Notes: generated by a model not told the origin, from the letters alone. Counted from the stretch's first letter, positions 16,936 through 27,044 are shown. The stretch is 64,000 nt of DNA from Winogradskyella aurantia (GCF_002266855.1 NZ_NGJN01000003.1:372001-436000); one strand, 5' to 3'. Program-made: numbers and translations.

Positions 16936-17067
16936 TTCTTCGTTTATATTTTTGAAATCCAAACTCTTATCTACATGTTAAACTTAAGATAAATCTTACT
17001 TAATAAAATTTTAAAATAAAGTATTGGATAGAAACAAAATTATACTTTGGTATTAAAATCAATCAGT

Positions 17068-18603
17068 ATGCGAACAAACCTTATAACCTTATTCTTATTT
17101 TGTCTGACTATTTTTACTGTAAATAGTCAAACTACATTTTCATCAAAAGTCTTAGATGCTAAAACTAACCAACCCATTCCTTATGCCAACATTCAATTTA
17201 ACTCAAACACTGGTGTAATTTCCAATGATAACGGAGAATACAGCATCACTATTACCAGGTCAATCACATCATCAGATTCTTTAGTTATAAGCTGTTTGGG
17301 TTATGAAAAAACCAGCCTTCCCCTTTTAAATTTTACTAACGAAATTACCTATCTAAAACCACAAGTCGTGGATTTAGATGAAGTCCTGTTAACAAACAAA
17401 AACTACAGTATTGAGGAAATTTTAGAGAAAATTAAAGTTGGATTTGAAACCAACTATGACGAAGATTATGCCAAACGCAAATTGTTCTTTAGAGAGTCCA
17501 ATTACAGCACAATTGACAAATCAGAGGTAATTATAAATAAATCTACCATACCAGAAATTAATCAAGGGTTGATTGATAGCCTATTGAATGATGTTCCTAA
17601 AAACAATGGCAACCACACTGAACTACTAGGAGAACTCTACGGCAAATTTGCACCACAAAGCCAACAGAAAATGAATATCCTCAAAGCATGTCAATTGCAA
17701 GATGAAGCTAGTGAGGTTAATTTAGAGAATTACGAAAAGCGCTTCAATGACATTTTTAAGAAATACGTAAAACGCGATTCCTATTTTAAGATAAAGTCAG
17801 GTTGGTTTAGCACAAAAGAGGAAATAGACTCCAGTCTGTATGGTGACGAGCAACCAAACAAAAAGGAGCAGGAAATGACCGAAGAGCTCATGGCAGAAAA
17901 AAGAAAAAAGGATTCGCTTAGAAAAGCAGGCTTCTTAAATTATAGAAAGCAAATGATTCATAGGCTAGAAAATGACCATTTTGTTAGTGAAGAAGACGAG
18001 CTCAACTTTATTCACAAGTCTAAGCGTTACGATTTTGAAATTAAGGATTATGCCTTTATGGATGATATGTTTGTCTATGTTATCACCTTTGAACCCAAAC
18101 GAAGTGAAGATTTTAAAGGTACTATGTACGTCAATGCGGAAGATTTTGCCATCGTAAGGGTTGATTATGAAAATGTCAATCCTTTGCGAAATTTCAGGTT
18201 ACTAGGGATCTCAATGCAACAATACTTAAAACAAGGGACTATTATTTTTCATAAAAATGGGAATGATAGATACTCGATAAAATATATGGATGAAAGATTT
18301 GGCCAACGGGTCGGTATCAAACGACCTATCAAAGTAATTGAAAAAAATAAAAATGTTAGAGGAAGACGCCAACAAAATATGGTAAAAGGCGATATTGACT
18401 TTATTGTTAGTACTATTGAAAAGACAGAACTTATTGTCTTTGAAACCAAGGCCTTAACCGAAGTTGATTTCAATGATTTTAAAGAAAAGCCCAATGTATT
18501 GCCGGAATACCTTAAGCAATACGACCCAGAATTTTGGAAAGGCTATAACATTATAGAACCCAACCAGGCTATTAAGGAATTTAAGGCTTTGGAAATAGAT
18601 TAA
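17068..18603 (+). CDS. CarboxypepD_reg-domain outer-membrane-associated protein
   Basis: 511 residues from the ATG at 17068, which begins a proper signal peptide (MRTNLITLFLFCLTIFTVNS); a TTG at 17047 would place seven extra residues before it. Residues about 25-95 form a carboxypeptidase-regulatory-like domain (VLDAKTNQPIPYANIQF, NDNGEYSI, SCLGYEK). The rest is a charged mixed domain with an EAD-like repeat-free region and KRYDFEIKDYAFMDD. It looks like the large flavobacterial family often labelled carboxypeptidase-like regulatory domain protein, role unknown. It converges with the phosphatase gene, separated by 8 bases. Confidence 0.75.
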   Translation: MRTNLITLFLFCLTIFTVNSQTTFSSKVLDAKTNQPIPYANIQFNSNTGVISNDNGEYSITITRSITSSDSLVISCLGYEKTSLPLLNFTNEITYLKPQVVDLDEVLLTNKNYSIEEILEKIKVGFETNYDEDYAKRKLFFRESNYSTIDKSEVIINKSTIPEINQGLIDSLLNDVPKNNGNHTELLGELYGKFAPQSQQKMNILKACQLQDEASEVNLENYEKRFNDIFKKYVKRDSYFKIKSGWFSTKEEIDSSLYGDEQPNKKEQEMTEELMAEKRKKDSLRKAGFLNYRKQMIHRLENDHFVSEEDELNFIHKSKRYDFEIKDYAFMDDMFVYVITFEPKRSEDFKGTMYVNAEDFAIVRVDYENVNPLRNFRLLGISMQQYLKQGTIIFHKNGNDRYSIKYMDERFGQRVGIKRPIKVIEKNKNVRGRRQQNMVKGDIDFIVSTIEKTELIVFETKALTEVDFNDFKEKPNVLPEYLKQYDPEFWKGYNIIEPNQAIKEFKALEID

Positions 18604-18611
18604 ATCTTGTG

Positions 18612-19340
18612 TTATTTATTTCTCCCCATTTCGTGAGGGTAAAGATGCATCACCGTATCACTTTGAAACACCTTTTTGGATATTATATCCATGGCAGATA
18701 ATTTACCAGTAAAAGCGGCACCCGTATCCAAATTATAAACATTAGCAGCCTTCATGGGTGTATCTTCTTGATAGTAAAGTGTTGGGGTATGTCCAATATA
18801 AATTTCTGTGTAGTGGATTAAGCGTTTGGGATATAGATCTGAACTTGGTTGAATGCGCCTATCCATGGTCAAGGCCATTTCCCATAATGTTCTATCATAA
18901 TACAAGGTTTCTTTATGAATCTCGTGTTCCACGCCATGCATGGAGGTAAACCCAGCATGTAAAAAGAGACGTTTATCATCATCTATATGGTATAAGGGCA
19001 TAGCCTCAAAAAACTCGAGGTGTCGATTTTTTTCAAAATCCGTAAAACCCGTATAACTCTCTATGGTCTCTTCACCACCATGTTTTAACCAGATAGGATT
19101 AGCGGTACCATCATTTAACCAATCCTCACACCAAACATCATGATTGCCCTTTATAAAAACGCAGTCATTTGTTTTAGATAATTCAATTAAGCGCGAAATA
19201 ACCTGAGCCGATTCACTCCAACCATCTACATAATCTCCTAAAAAAATAAGCATATCATCTTCAGATAGCCTCACCGTTTCAAGAAGTTGCTCAAGGGCTC
19301 TTAAACCTCCATGTATATCACCAATAACAAGGGTTCGCAT
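18612..19340 (-). CDS. Metallophosphoesterase (serine/threonine phosphatase / Ap4A hydrolase-like)
   Basis: 242 residues. The calcineurin-like metal-binding motifs are complete: GDIHGG (7-12), GDYVDGW (35-41) and GNHDVW (65-70), plus a late GHTPT and the LDTGAAF end of the PPP family. The closest bacterial relatives hydrolyse phosphoproteins or diadenosine tetraphosphate, and the sequence does not decide between them. Cytosolic and monocistronic; the Omp85 gene lies 63 bases upstream. Confidence 0.88.
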   Translation of the reverse strand: MRTLVIGDIHGGLRALEQLLETVRLSEDDMLIFLGDYVDGWSESAQVISRLIELSKTNDCVFIKGNHDVWCEDWLNDGTANPIWLKHGGEETIESYTGFTDFEKNRHLEFFEAMPLYHIDDDKRLFLHAGFTSMHGVEHEIHKETLYYDRTLWEMALTMDRRIQPSSDLYPKRLIHYTEIYIGHTPTLYYQEDTPMKAANVYNLDTGAAFTGKLSAMDIISKKVFQSDTVMHLYPHEMGRNK

Positions 19341-19403
19341 TAAATTTCGATTTAAATCAAAGATAAAGATTCTGAATTGATTACTTAAATTAAAGCTATA
19401 CCC

Positions 19404-20681
19404 TTAGAAATATTGACCTATACCAAAAACAATGCCGTTATTTGCTTTTTTTCCAAAACTAAAACCGTAATCTATGCGAAAGACCGCATTAAAAATACGC
19501 TTATGGATAAAACGAACACCTAATCCTGAAAACAACGCTGCATTTTCTCCAGTAAATAAATCCCCAAATACACCTCCAGGGTCTTGCCAAGTACCAGCAT
19601 CTATAAAAGCATTACCTTGAAAGGCAAACCAACCCTTTTCATAGAGTGTATAGCGATACTCTGTATTTAAGACAACAGAGGCGGTACCTCTATCTACCAC
19701 ATTACCAACACCTCTTATATTCAACTGATTATCTAAAGCAAAAGGCGCAAAAGGAGTGATGTCATTAGTGGCATAACCTAAACGTAGCCTATTGGCCCAG
19801 TTACCTCTACTTCCAATCCGTTTAAAGTATTCAAAATCATTTCTACCAATAAAAAAATTCCGCAATAAATCATTGTCCCCTTTGGAGTTAATTGTGAAAC
19901 CGTAGCTAAATACACTTCTTAATCCATCGACGTATTGATACTCGTTGGTGATATTATTATATTCATATTCACCTACTACGGAGATGCGCTCAACACCTAA
20001 ATTTTCAGGAATTTCTTGGGGTAATTCCCCATTTAGAAAACTGTAATCTTCGTTAGCAAGGTTTAATCCAAGTTGGAAACGATTATGAAAATTGAGTTCA
20101 TAAAAAACACGAAACTCAAAGGCCTTACTATCAAATTTGTAATTAACATCTCGCCCATCTTCAAAAAAAATAGGCTCTTGAAGAACATTATTTTGATAAT
20201 TTACCCCAATTCCCCATTTACGAGTAATGAGATTTGGAGCTTCCCAGAAAAACCCATACGAATCAAATACATTTCTACTATAAAAGCCACCTATAATCTG
20301 ATTTTGTCCCAATAAGTTAAAATCAAATAGTGAGGTTCGATAGGCAATATTGTCATTTACATCCTGAGACACGTTTAATCCAGGGATTATGGCAAAATTC
20401 TCCACTACTGTATAGATGAGTTTATAGTGCTCGTCATCTATCGGTTTTAGCTTAAAGGAAGCACTTGCTACTGAAGGTAACAAGCGAAATCGCCTTACAT
20501 CAGAATCCAAGCGCACCGAATCTAATGCACTGCCTTCCTTCACAAATGCCAAACGCTTTAAAAAGCTAGTTCTTGTACGTTTGTTACCTTCAATCTCAAT
20601 TTGTGAGATAATTGGATGTTGTGCAAAACCAAAACAGCCTAAGACAAGCACTAGAGCGAAAAGTGCTAACTTGTTATTCAT
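19404..20681 (-). CDS. Single-POTRA Omp85-superfamily outer-membrane protein
   Basis: 425 residues. Signal peptide ALVLVLGCFGFAQ; one POTRA-like domain (about 22-95: IISQIEIEGNKRTRTSFLKR, LLPSVASASFKL, YTVVENFAIIPG); then a 16-strand-type barrel (100-425) with GLGVRFIHKRIFNAVFRIDYGFSFG and a C-terminal Phe, the Omp85 end. Normal BamA has five POTRA domains and is about twice this length, so it is neither BamA nor TamA. Its cargo or role is unknown. It might insert or export a partner protein, but no candidate passenger is adjacent. Confidence 0.8.
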   Translation of the reverse strand: MNNKLALFALVLVLGCFGFAQHPIISQIEIEGNKRTRTSFLKRLAFVKEGSALDSVRLDSDVRRFRLLPSVASASFKLKPIDDEHYKLIYTVVENFAIIPGLNVSQDVNDNIAYRTSLFDFNLLGQNQIIGGFYSRNVFDSYGFFWEAPNLITRKWGIGVNYQNNVLQEPIFFEDGRDVNYKFDSKAFEFRVFYELNFHNRFQLGLNLANEDYSFLNGELPQEIPENLGVERISVVGEYEYNNITNEYQYVDGLRSVFSYGFTINSKGDNDLLRNFFIGRNDFEYFKRIGSRGNWANRLRLGYATNDITPFAPFALDNQLNIRGVGNVVDRGTASVVLNTEYRYTLYEKGWFAFQGNAFIDAGTWQDPGGVFGDLFTGENAALFSGLGVRFIHKRIFNAVFRIDYGFSFGKKANNGIVFGIGQYF

Positions 20682-20819
20682 ATTAAATTCCCTAAACCTT
20701 CATCATTGCGATTTCAGGCTATGATTATCGATTTTTCTTCCTTCAACATTAGACGCACCAATGAATGAAGCATTACACTACTTAAGGAATAATTACTGAA
20801 TCGTCGAAATTTATATAGT

Positions 20820-21833
20820 TTAAGGGGAGTATTTACTATAATGGGTCCTGAGAATATCCTCAGCAGGTTTGTTCTGCGGTGTAAACATAAAATTATCCTC
20901 ACCACCGACTTCGTCGTGTTTGTGAAACCACTTCCATACAAAGCCACCTGCAAACCAGTCTTCATCCCAAAAAGTATCATGAATAGCCTTTAAGGCATTG
21001 TTTTGAGCTTCGAGATTAACGCTTGTCATATTGCGGTCAAAGACCCAAGGTTGTCTAGCTGAATGATCCACGCTTCTGTAGCCGTACTCCGTAAAAAGAA
21101 TAGGCCTGTCGTTATCTTTAGAAATACGCTTAATAGTTGGTTTATAATTTTTCCAACCTTTCATGCACATCTCATAGGAGGGCGTCTTTGCTTCACTTAT
21201 AGGAAAGTAAGCATCAATCCCTATAAAATCTAGTTGATCCCAAAAAGGTGTACGTTGATATTCATTCCAATTGGCGGCATAAGTTAATTTGCCATTGTAA
21301 ATTGTTCTTATTTTTTTAATTAGTCCAGTCCAGTAAGCCGGCCTATATTTTACGAACAATTCCAACTCTGTACCGATACAGAAGATATCCGCGTCAATTT
21401 CTTCGGCTAAATCTGCATATTCTAAAATAAAATCGGAGTACGACGCTTCCAGTTTCTTCCAATCGGCTTCACTGGCCATCATTATCTCCCCAGTAAATTC
21501 CCCGCGCCAAACCCAAATCTGAGGTTTAAGCATAATCTTGATATGGGCTTTTCTCAGTTCTAGGGCATACTGCTTGGCTCCTAGTCGTGTTTCCCCAAAC
21601 CATTGTCTATCGGTATTATGAAGGATTTCCGGATTGTCCAAACGCCTAATAAACCCAAATGGCATTATTGCCGCAAAGTTACTATTCACCTGCGTAACAG
21701 GGATTACATGTGTACTATCAATGGGGCTCCTTGACGCTACAAAACTAACTCCATTTATCTTTTCAGGTTTATAAGACGCAGCAGCACAACTTATAAATAG
21801 CAAGGTTAAAAGACTATAGATTATATACCGCAT
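20820..21833 (-). CDS. GH113-like glycoside hydrolase lipoprotein (TIM barrel)
   Basis: 337 residues. A lipoprotein signal, LLTLLFISCAAAS (lipobox Cys near 16), puts it on a membrane. The barrel carries the clan-A pattern: acid/base Glu in CIGTELELF (about 168-176), GIDAYFP, and a nucleophile Glu in ILFTEYGYRS (about 246-255), with WKWFHK near the end. This fits GH113 (beta-mannanase-type) proteins. Substrate is unproven. It is divergent from the FAD oxidoreductase gene (99-base spacer). Confidence 0.75.
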   Translation of the reverse strand: MRYIIYSLLTLLFISCAAASYKPEKINGVSFVASRSPIDSTHVIPVTQVNSNFAAIMPFGFIRRLDNPEILHNTDRQWFGETRLGAKQYALELRKAHIKIMLKPQIWVWRGEFTGEIMMASEADWKKLEASYSDFILEYADLAEEIDADIFCIGTELELFVKYRPAYWTGLIKKIRTIYNGKLTYAANWNEYQRTPFWDQLDFIGIDAYFPISEAKTPSYEMCMKGWKNYKPTIKRISKDNDRPILFTEYGYRSVDHSARQPWVFDRNMTSVNLEAQNNALKAIHDTFWDEDWFAGGFVWKWFHKHDEVGGEDNFMFTPQNKPAEDILRTHYSKYSP

Positions 21834-21932
21834 ACCTAGAAATAATTCTTAAATTTAAAGAAATTCAGACTACTGCCTTAAGGTTTTAACATAACCTTCG
21901 ACCTATGCTTTAGACTATCAATCGAAATCAAC

Positions 21933-23237
21933 ATGGAACACATCGTTATTATCGGTAACGGCATCTCTGGAGTTACACTTGCACGGCACCTTAGAAAACT
22001 GTCAGACAAAAAGATTACTCTAATTTCAGCGGAAACAGATTATTTCTTTTCTCGTACGGCGTTAATGTATGTGTACATGGGACATATGAAATTTGAACAT
22101 ACCCAACCTTATGAAAATTGGTTCTGGCGCAAAAACAGAATAGACCTCAAAAAAGGGTATGTTAAACAAGTGGATACCAATACTAAATCCTTGCAATTTG
22201 AAAATGGCGACTCATTTTCTTACGATAAATTGGTAATCGCCACTGGAAGCAAACCGAATAAATTTGCTTGGCCAGGCCAAGATTTGGCTGGTGTAATGGG
22301 TATGTATCACAAACAAGATCTAGAAAACCTAGAAAAACATGCACCAAATAACACCGTATGTAAACGTGCTGTTATTGTGGGTGGTGGATTAATTGGTATA
22401 GAGTTAGCAGAAATGTTAAGTTCTAGAAGTATTCCCGTCACATTTCTAGTCAGGGAATCTAGTTTTTGGAATGGCGTTTTACCAGAAGGCGAAAGTGAAA
22501 TGATAAATAGACATATACAAAATCATCATATTGATTTGAGATTATCCACCAACCTTAAAGAAATAAAATCCGATGGAAATGGAAAGGTAAAGTCTATCAT
22601 TATAGAGGAAACAGAGGAGGAAATTCCTTGTCATATTGTTGGTCTAACCGCTGGTGTGTCTCCGAATATCGATTTTTTGAAAGATTCGGGGATTGACTCA
22701 GGCAAAGGCGTTAAAGTTAACCGTTATCTAGAAACAAATATAAAAGACGTGTATGCTATTGGAGATTGTGCTGAGCAGCGTGAACCTATCGGTAACAGAA
22801 GACCCATTGAAGCTGTTTGGTATACAGGACGCATGATGGGAGAAACTTTGGCACAAACGCTTTGTGGAAATCGAAGACAATATAATCCAGGTCATTGGTT
22901 CAACTCTGCAAAATTCTTTGACATAGAATATCAAACATATGGTTGGGTACACAGCACTAAAGGTAAACCAAGGTATGAAAGACATTTTCATTGGAAACAT
23001 GAAGACGATACTAAGTGCATTACTGTTGCTTATCACAAGGACAATAATCTATTTTTAGGTATCAATACCTTTGGAATCCGGATGCGCCATGAAACCTTTG
23101 ACCAATGGCTTACAGAAGGTCGTGATGTTGATTATGTGATGCAGCATTTGGCTACCGCAAATTTTGACCCCGAGTTTTATTCAAAATATGAAAAGGAAAT
23201 CGTAGCGGCTTATAACAAAACATTACAAATCGCATAA
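21933..23237 (+). CDS. NAD(P)/FAD-dependent oxidoreductase
   Basis: 434 residues. Two dinucleotide-binding motifs, IIGNGISGVTLARHL (5-19, FAD) and AVIVGGGLIGIELAEML (about 148-164, NAD(P)H), plus DVYAIGDCAE near 272 close the FAD site; a C-terminal extension of about 100 residues (GWVHSTKGKPRYERHFHWKH) follows. It resembles the nitrite reductase/rubredoxin-reductase group without added Fe-S domains. It is one base from the membrane ferredoxin gene, so it probably feeds electrons to that protein. The physiological acceptor is unknown. Confidence 0.82.
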   Translation: MEHIVIIGNGISGVTLARHLRKLSDKKITLISAETDYFFSRTALMYVYMGHMKFEHTQPYENWFWRKNRIDLKKGYVKQVDTNTKSLQFENGDSFSYDKLVIATGSKPNKFAWPGQDLAGVMGMYHKQDLENLEKHAPNNTVCKRAVIVGGGLIGIELAEMLSSRSIPVTFLVRESSFWNGVLPEGESEMINRHIQNHHIDLRLSTNLKEIKSDGNGKVKSIIIEETEEEIPCHIVGLTAGVSPNIDFLKDSGIDSGKGVKVNRYLETNIKDVYAIGDCAEQREPIGNRRPIEAVWYTGRMMGETLAQTLCGNRRQYNPGHWFNSAKFFDIEYQTYGWVHSTKGKPRYERHFHWKHEDDTKCITVAYHKDNNLFLGINTFGIRMRHETFDQWLTEGRDVDYVMQHLATANFDPEFYSKYEKEIVAAYNKTLQIA

Positions 23238-23238
23238 C

Positions 23239-24828
23239 ATGAGCAATAAACTAAATCAAAGTATGTCTCTTGCAAAGCCAGATGCTTTAGATATAAATAA
23301 TAAGCAAAAGCTGGCCATAATTATAGGTGTTGCCGGACTTTTTATTCTTGTCTTAGCTTTGTTCAATGTTAATTTTCCGAATGAAGCCTTCTTTCTTTTG
23401 CTCTCTCTGGCCTTAATCGTTCTTGGGACAGCTATATTTTCAAGGGAAGCATATCTCAATAAGCCTGAAGGCATTAAAAATGACGGTACTTGGTTTAAGT
23501 CTATTTCGTCACGAGGTCTTTGGGGTTGGGTTCTTGGCTTAGTACTTACTGGATTTTATATTGTTCTCTATTTTTATCCTAAATATTTAGGCCTAGGCCT
23601 TAACGGTGGAGCAAATACAGGTTTAATTAGTTTATTCGACCCTTTGAGCCAATTGCTCAGTGGCCGAAATGCTAGCCAATGGTTTGTTTATGGCACCCTA
23701 TATACTTTAGCCATTCTCGCTTTTGGTCTTAAATTCTTACTCAAATACAGGCATAATCGATATCAACAATGGCGTACCGCTTCTGTAATGCTCTTTCAAT
23801 TGGGCTTTGCTTTTTTGATTCCAGAATTTATGTACGTGATGAACAATGACCTGCCTTATTATGATTTAAAAAGTATCTGGCCACTAAACTATTATCTCTT
23901 TGATGAATGGTCTGTGAAAGCCTTTTTATCCACTGGTAATATTGGTCTTGCGCTGTTATTATTTGGCATACTTTCAATTTTTATAATAACACCTATTCTT
24001 ACGTACAAATACGGTAAACGCTGGTACTGCTCTTGGGTGTGCGGTTGTGGTGGCCTTGCTGAAACTGCCGGAGACGCTTTTAGGCATTTGTCATCAAAAA
24101 AACTATATGCCTGGCGGATAGAGCGCTGGTTGATTCATTTTGTATTAGTGTTTTCGGTGGTCATGACAACCGCTGTGGTTTATTCCTATTTGGGGTATAA
24201 CAGCAATGAATTTTGGTTAACACGGGGTGTATTCATTTCCCTTGTCATTGGGTTCTTGATACTTGTATTTTTGGGTGTCATGCTATTTAAACGACATGAG
24301 CTCGCCAAAGACGCAACTTACGGTGCCATTGGATTCTTTATAGTTATAGCACTTTTAATCATTTTACATTTTACGGGTTCTACGGAGAAATTATTCTACA
24401 TTAAACCAAGCGCCTTACGCTCTGCCTATGGCATTTATATTGGGTCTATTTTCTCTGGTGTTATAGGTACAGGGTTTTACCCCATTTTTGGGAATAGGGT
24501 CTGGTGTCGCTTTGGATGTCCCATGGCTGCCATTTTAGGTTTTCAGCAGCGTTTATTTTCAAAATTTAGAATTACCACCAATGGCGGACAATGTATTTCT
24601 TGCGGTAACTGCTCAACCTATTGTGAAATGGGTATCGATGTTCGCGCTTATGCGCAGAGCGGCGAAAATATTGTGCGCTCTAGTTGCGTGGGTTGTGGCA
24701 TTTGTGCCGCTGTTTGTCCGAGAGGTGTTCTAAAATTGGAAAATGACAGTATGAAAGGTCGTATTAATTCTAAGGAGATATTATTGGGCAATGATGTTGA
24801 TTTGATGAAATTGGTCAATAAGGATTAA
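23239..24828 (+). CDS. Membrane-bound 4Fe-4S ferredoxin protein (NapH/CcoG-like)
   Basis: 529 residues. About eight membrane helices (e.g. LAIIIGVAGLFILVLALF, LALLLFGILSIFIITPILT, GVFISLVIGFLILVFLGV). Cys pairs lie on the membrane core, CSWVCGCGG near 260 and CRFGCPMAA near 420. Two C-terminal [4Fe-4S] ferredoxin motifs follow, CISCGNCSTYC (about 453-463) and CVGCGICAAVCPRG (about 480-493). NapH-type proteins move electrons across or along the membrane. With the preceding flavoprotein it forms a probable NAD(P)H-to-membrane electron path; the acceptor is not evident. Confidence 0.85.
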   Translation: MSNKLNQSMSLAKPDALDINNKQKLAIIIGVAGLFILVLALFNVNFPNEAFFLLLSLALIVLGTAIFSREAYLNKPEGIKNDGTWFKSISSRGLWGWVLGLVLTGFYIVLYFYPKYLGLGLNGGANTGLISLFDPLSQLLSGRNASQWFVYGTLYTLAILAFGLKFLLKYRHNRYQQWRTASVMLFQLGFAFLIPEFMYVMNNDLPYYDLKSIWPLNYYLFDEWSVKAFLSTGNIGLALLLFGILSIFIITPILTYKYGKRWYCSWVCGCGGLAETAGDAFRHLSSKKLYAWRIERWLIHFVLVFSVVMTTAVVYSYLGYNSNEFWLTRGVFISLVIGFLILVFLGVMLFKRHELAKDATYGAIGFFIVIALLIILHFTGSTEKLFYIKPSALRSAYGIYIGSIFSGVIGTGFYPIFGNRVWCRFGCPMAAILGFQQRLFSKFRITTNGGQCISCGNCSTYCEMGIDVRAYAQSGENIVRSSCVGCGICAAVCPRGVLKLENDSMKGRINSKEILLGNDVDLMKLVNKD

Positions 24829-24843
24829 GAAGTTGTATTTTTG
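24811..24843 (+). promoter_or_regulatory. Internal promoter ahead of the glycosyltransferase genes
   Basis: TATTTTTG at 24836-24843 is an exact TAnnTTTG -7 element just before the first glycosyltransferase, with a TTG at 24811-24813 upstream (long 22-base spacer). The transcript would have a leader of only about 10 bases. It may let the glycosyltransferase part be expressed separately from the redox pair. Confidence 0.45.
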
Positions 24844-24861
24844 CAGCCTTAATTTGTTTTA

Positions 24862-25551
24862 ATGCCACTAATAAAAGTCATTATCCCTGCTTATAATGAG
24901 GAACGCTCCATTGCCCATGTCATAAATGACATTCCTGATATGGTTGATGAAGTCATCGTTGTAAGCAATAATTCTACCGATAGCACTGAAATTGAAGCTA
25001 AAAAAGCAGGGGCAACAGTTTTAGTAGAATCCCAAAAAGGTTACGGTTATGCTTGTCTAAAAGGCATGGATTATATTTCCAAATCAAAGGAAAAACCCGA
25101 TATCATAGTTTTTTTGGATGGTGATTATAGCGATTATCCTGAAGAACTGACAAAACTAGTGCAACCCATAACTGAAGATAGTCTCGACTTTGTTTTAGGG
25201 TCACGTGTTAAAGAACTCAGGGAAAACGGTTCTATGACATTTCCGCAAATTTTCGGCAATTGGTTAGCTACCAACTTAATGCGTATTTTTTTTGGTTCCC
25301 GTTTTACTGACCTTGGACCATTTAGGGCTATAAAATACAACAAACTTCTGGGCCTTAATATGGAAGACAAAACCTATGGATGGACGGTTGAAATGCAGCT
25401 AAAGGTTATCAAACAGAAGTTATCTTATACTGAAATTCCCGTTAGGTACAGAAACAGAATAGGCGTCTCAAAAGTTTCAGGTACGGTAAAAGGTGCTATA
25501 TTTGCTGGCGTTAAAATCCTATATTGGATTTTTAAATACAGTCTTAAGTAA
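24862..25551 (+). CDS. Family-2 glycosyltransferase (dolichol-phosphate mannosyltransferase-like)
   Basis: 229 residues, GT-A fold: VIIPAYNEERSIAHV at the N-terminus, VVSNNSTDSTE, the catalytic FLDGDYSDYPEEL near 85 (DGD), and LGPFRAIKYNKLL and YRNRIGVSKVSGTVKGA typical of DPM1/polyprenyl-phosphate sugar transferases. A C-terminal hydrophobic tail (IFAGVKILYWIFKYSL) probably tethers it to the membrane. It should charge a lipid carrier with a hexose for use by the membrane transferases downstream. Its stop codon overlaps the next start (TAATG). Confidence 0.85.
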   Translation: MPLIKVIIPAYNEERSIAHVINDIPDMVDEVIVVSNNSTDSTEIEAKKAGATVLVESQKGYGYACLKGMDYISKSKEKPDIIVFLDGDYSDYPEELTKLVQPITEDSLDFVLGSRVKELRENGSMTFPQIFGNWLATNLMRIFFGSRFTDLGPFRAIKYNKLLGLNMEDKTYGWTVEMQLKVIKQKLSYTEIPVRYRNRIGVSKVSGTVKGAIFAGVKILYWIFKYSLK

Positions 25552-27044
25552 TGCTTATAGAATCAATCATTATAGTTATCTATACGATTGCCATTGTGCT
25601 CATTTTCTTGTATGCATTGGCACAGATGAATTTATTGATTAATTACTTGTCCTCGAAAAAGCATAGAGAAGACTGTGAGAAGTTTGACTTAAACAATCCT
25701 AAAGAGGTCCCTTTTGTTACTATTCAATTACCCGTATTCAACGAGCTTTATGTTATGGAACGCCTATTGGATAATATTGCCTTAATAGAATATCCTAAAG
25801 ATAAACTTGAGATTCAAGTGTTAGACGATTCTACAGATGAATCGCTGGTATCAACCAAGGCACATGTTGAACAATTGGCAGACACCGGGCTCAACATAAA
25901 ACACATTACGAGGACAAATAGAACAGGCTACAAGGCAGGCGCATTAAAAGAAGGTCTTAAAACGGCAAAGGGTGAATTCATAGCCATTTTTGATGCCGAT
26001 TTTCTTCCTCGCCCTAATTGGTTAAAACGGACAATACCATATTTTAAAAACGACAAGGTTGGCGTCGTTCAGACGCGTTGGGGCCATATCAACAGAGATT
26101 ATTCTCTTTTAACAAGAATACAAGCCTTTGCCTTAGATGCCCATTTCACCTTAGAACAAGTAGGAAGAAATAGCAAAGGACACTTTATAAACTTTAATGG
26201 TACTGCTGGCATATGGCGAAAAGCTTGTATTATAGATGCTGGCAATTGGGAAGGTGATACATTGACTGAAGATTTAGATTTAAGCTACAGAGCCCAGTTA
26301 AAGAATTGGGAATTTAAGTACCTTGAAGATGTTGAGACTCCTGCGGAATTACCCGTGGTTATCAGTGCAGCTCGATCTCAACAGTTTAGATGGAATAAAG
26401 GTGGTGCAGAAAACTTTAGAAAAATGCTTTGGCGTGTTATTAAATCAGATAATATTTCTGCCAAAACAAAAATTCATGGTCTGTTACATTTGTTGAATAG
26501 CACAATGTTTTTAAATATTTTTATTGTAGCTGTATTGAGTATTCCAATGCTTTATATTAAAAATGAATACGCTCACCTTAGAAACTATTTTTATGTGATG
26601 AGTTTCTTTGTAATCAGTACCATCATTTTTTTTGTGTGCTATTGGTTTATGTATAGAAATATTTACGGTAGCGGCTTTAAGCGATTTTTTGGTTATATAG
26701 GAATGTTCTTTACGTTTTTCTCTATTGCCATGGGATTTTCACTTCACAATTCCATAGCCGTTATTGAGGGGCACATAGGTAAACGAAGCGAATTTGTTAG
26801 AACACCTAAGTTTAACATCAGTACCATTAGGGATTCTTGGAAAGGAAATAAATATCTAAAAGGGAATCTTTCACCACATGTTGTCATTGAAGGCATTCTA
26901 ATGCTTTATTTCGGTTTTGGCATGTATAGCGCTTTTGTGGTTGGAGACCAAGGTGGGGATTTTGGACTTTTTCCATTTCATTTAATGCTTTTTATAGGCT
27001 TTGGCTATGTGTTTTTTAAGTCCTTGAGCTCAAAGGCACATTAA
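25551..27044 (+). CDS. Membrane family-2 glycosyltransferase (cellulose/mannan-synthase-like)
   Basis: 497 residues. An N-terminal helix, the GT2 catalytic domain (about 45-290) with QLPVFNELYVMERLL, QVLDDSTDES, the metal motif FDADFLPRP, the acceptor/base region LTEDLDLSYRAQ and the QQFRWNKGG loop (QxxRW class of processive synthases), then four or five C-terminal helices. This set is typical of CslA-like beta-mannan or glucomannan synthases. No PilZ or export partner is next to it. It is translationally coupled to the preceding transferase. Confidence 0.85.
   Translation: MLIESIIIVIYTIAIVLIFLYALAQMNLLINYLSSKKHREDCEKFDLNNPKEVPFVTIQLPVFNELYVMERLLDNIALIEYPKDKLEIQVLDDSTDESLVSTKAHVEQLADTGLNIKHITRTNRTGYKAGALKEGLKTAKGEFIAIFDADFLPRPNWLKRTIPYFKNDKVGVVQTRWGHINRDYSLLTRIQAFALDAHFTLEQVGRNSKGHFINFNGTAGIWRKACIIDAGNWEGDTLTEDLDLSYRAQLKNWEFKYLEDVETPAELPVVISAARSQQFRWNKGGAENFRKMLWRVIKSDNISAKTKIHGLLHLLNSTMFLNIFIVAVLSIPMLYIKNEYAHLRNYFYVMSFFVISTIIFFVCYWFMYRNIYGSGFKRFFGYIGMFFTFFSIAMGFSLHNSIAVIEGHIGKRSEFVRTPKFNISTIRDSWKGNKYLKGNLSPHVVIEGILMLYFGFGMYSAFVVGDQGGDFGLFPFHLMLFIGFGYVFFKSLSSKAH

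Noticed and set aside
20714..20980. 88-codon minus-strand ORF overlapping the GH113-like gene
   Set aside because: Runs out of frame through the C-terminal coding region of the GH113-like lipoprotein; no start context and low-complexity composition.
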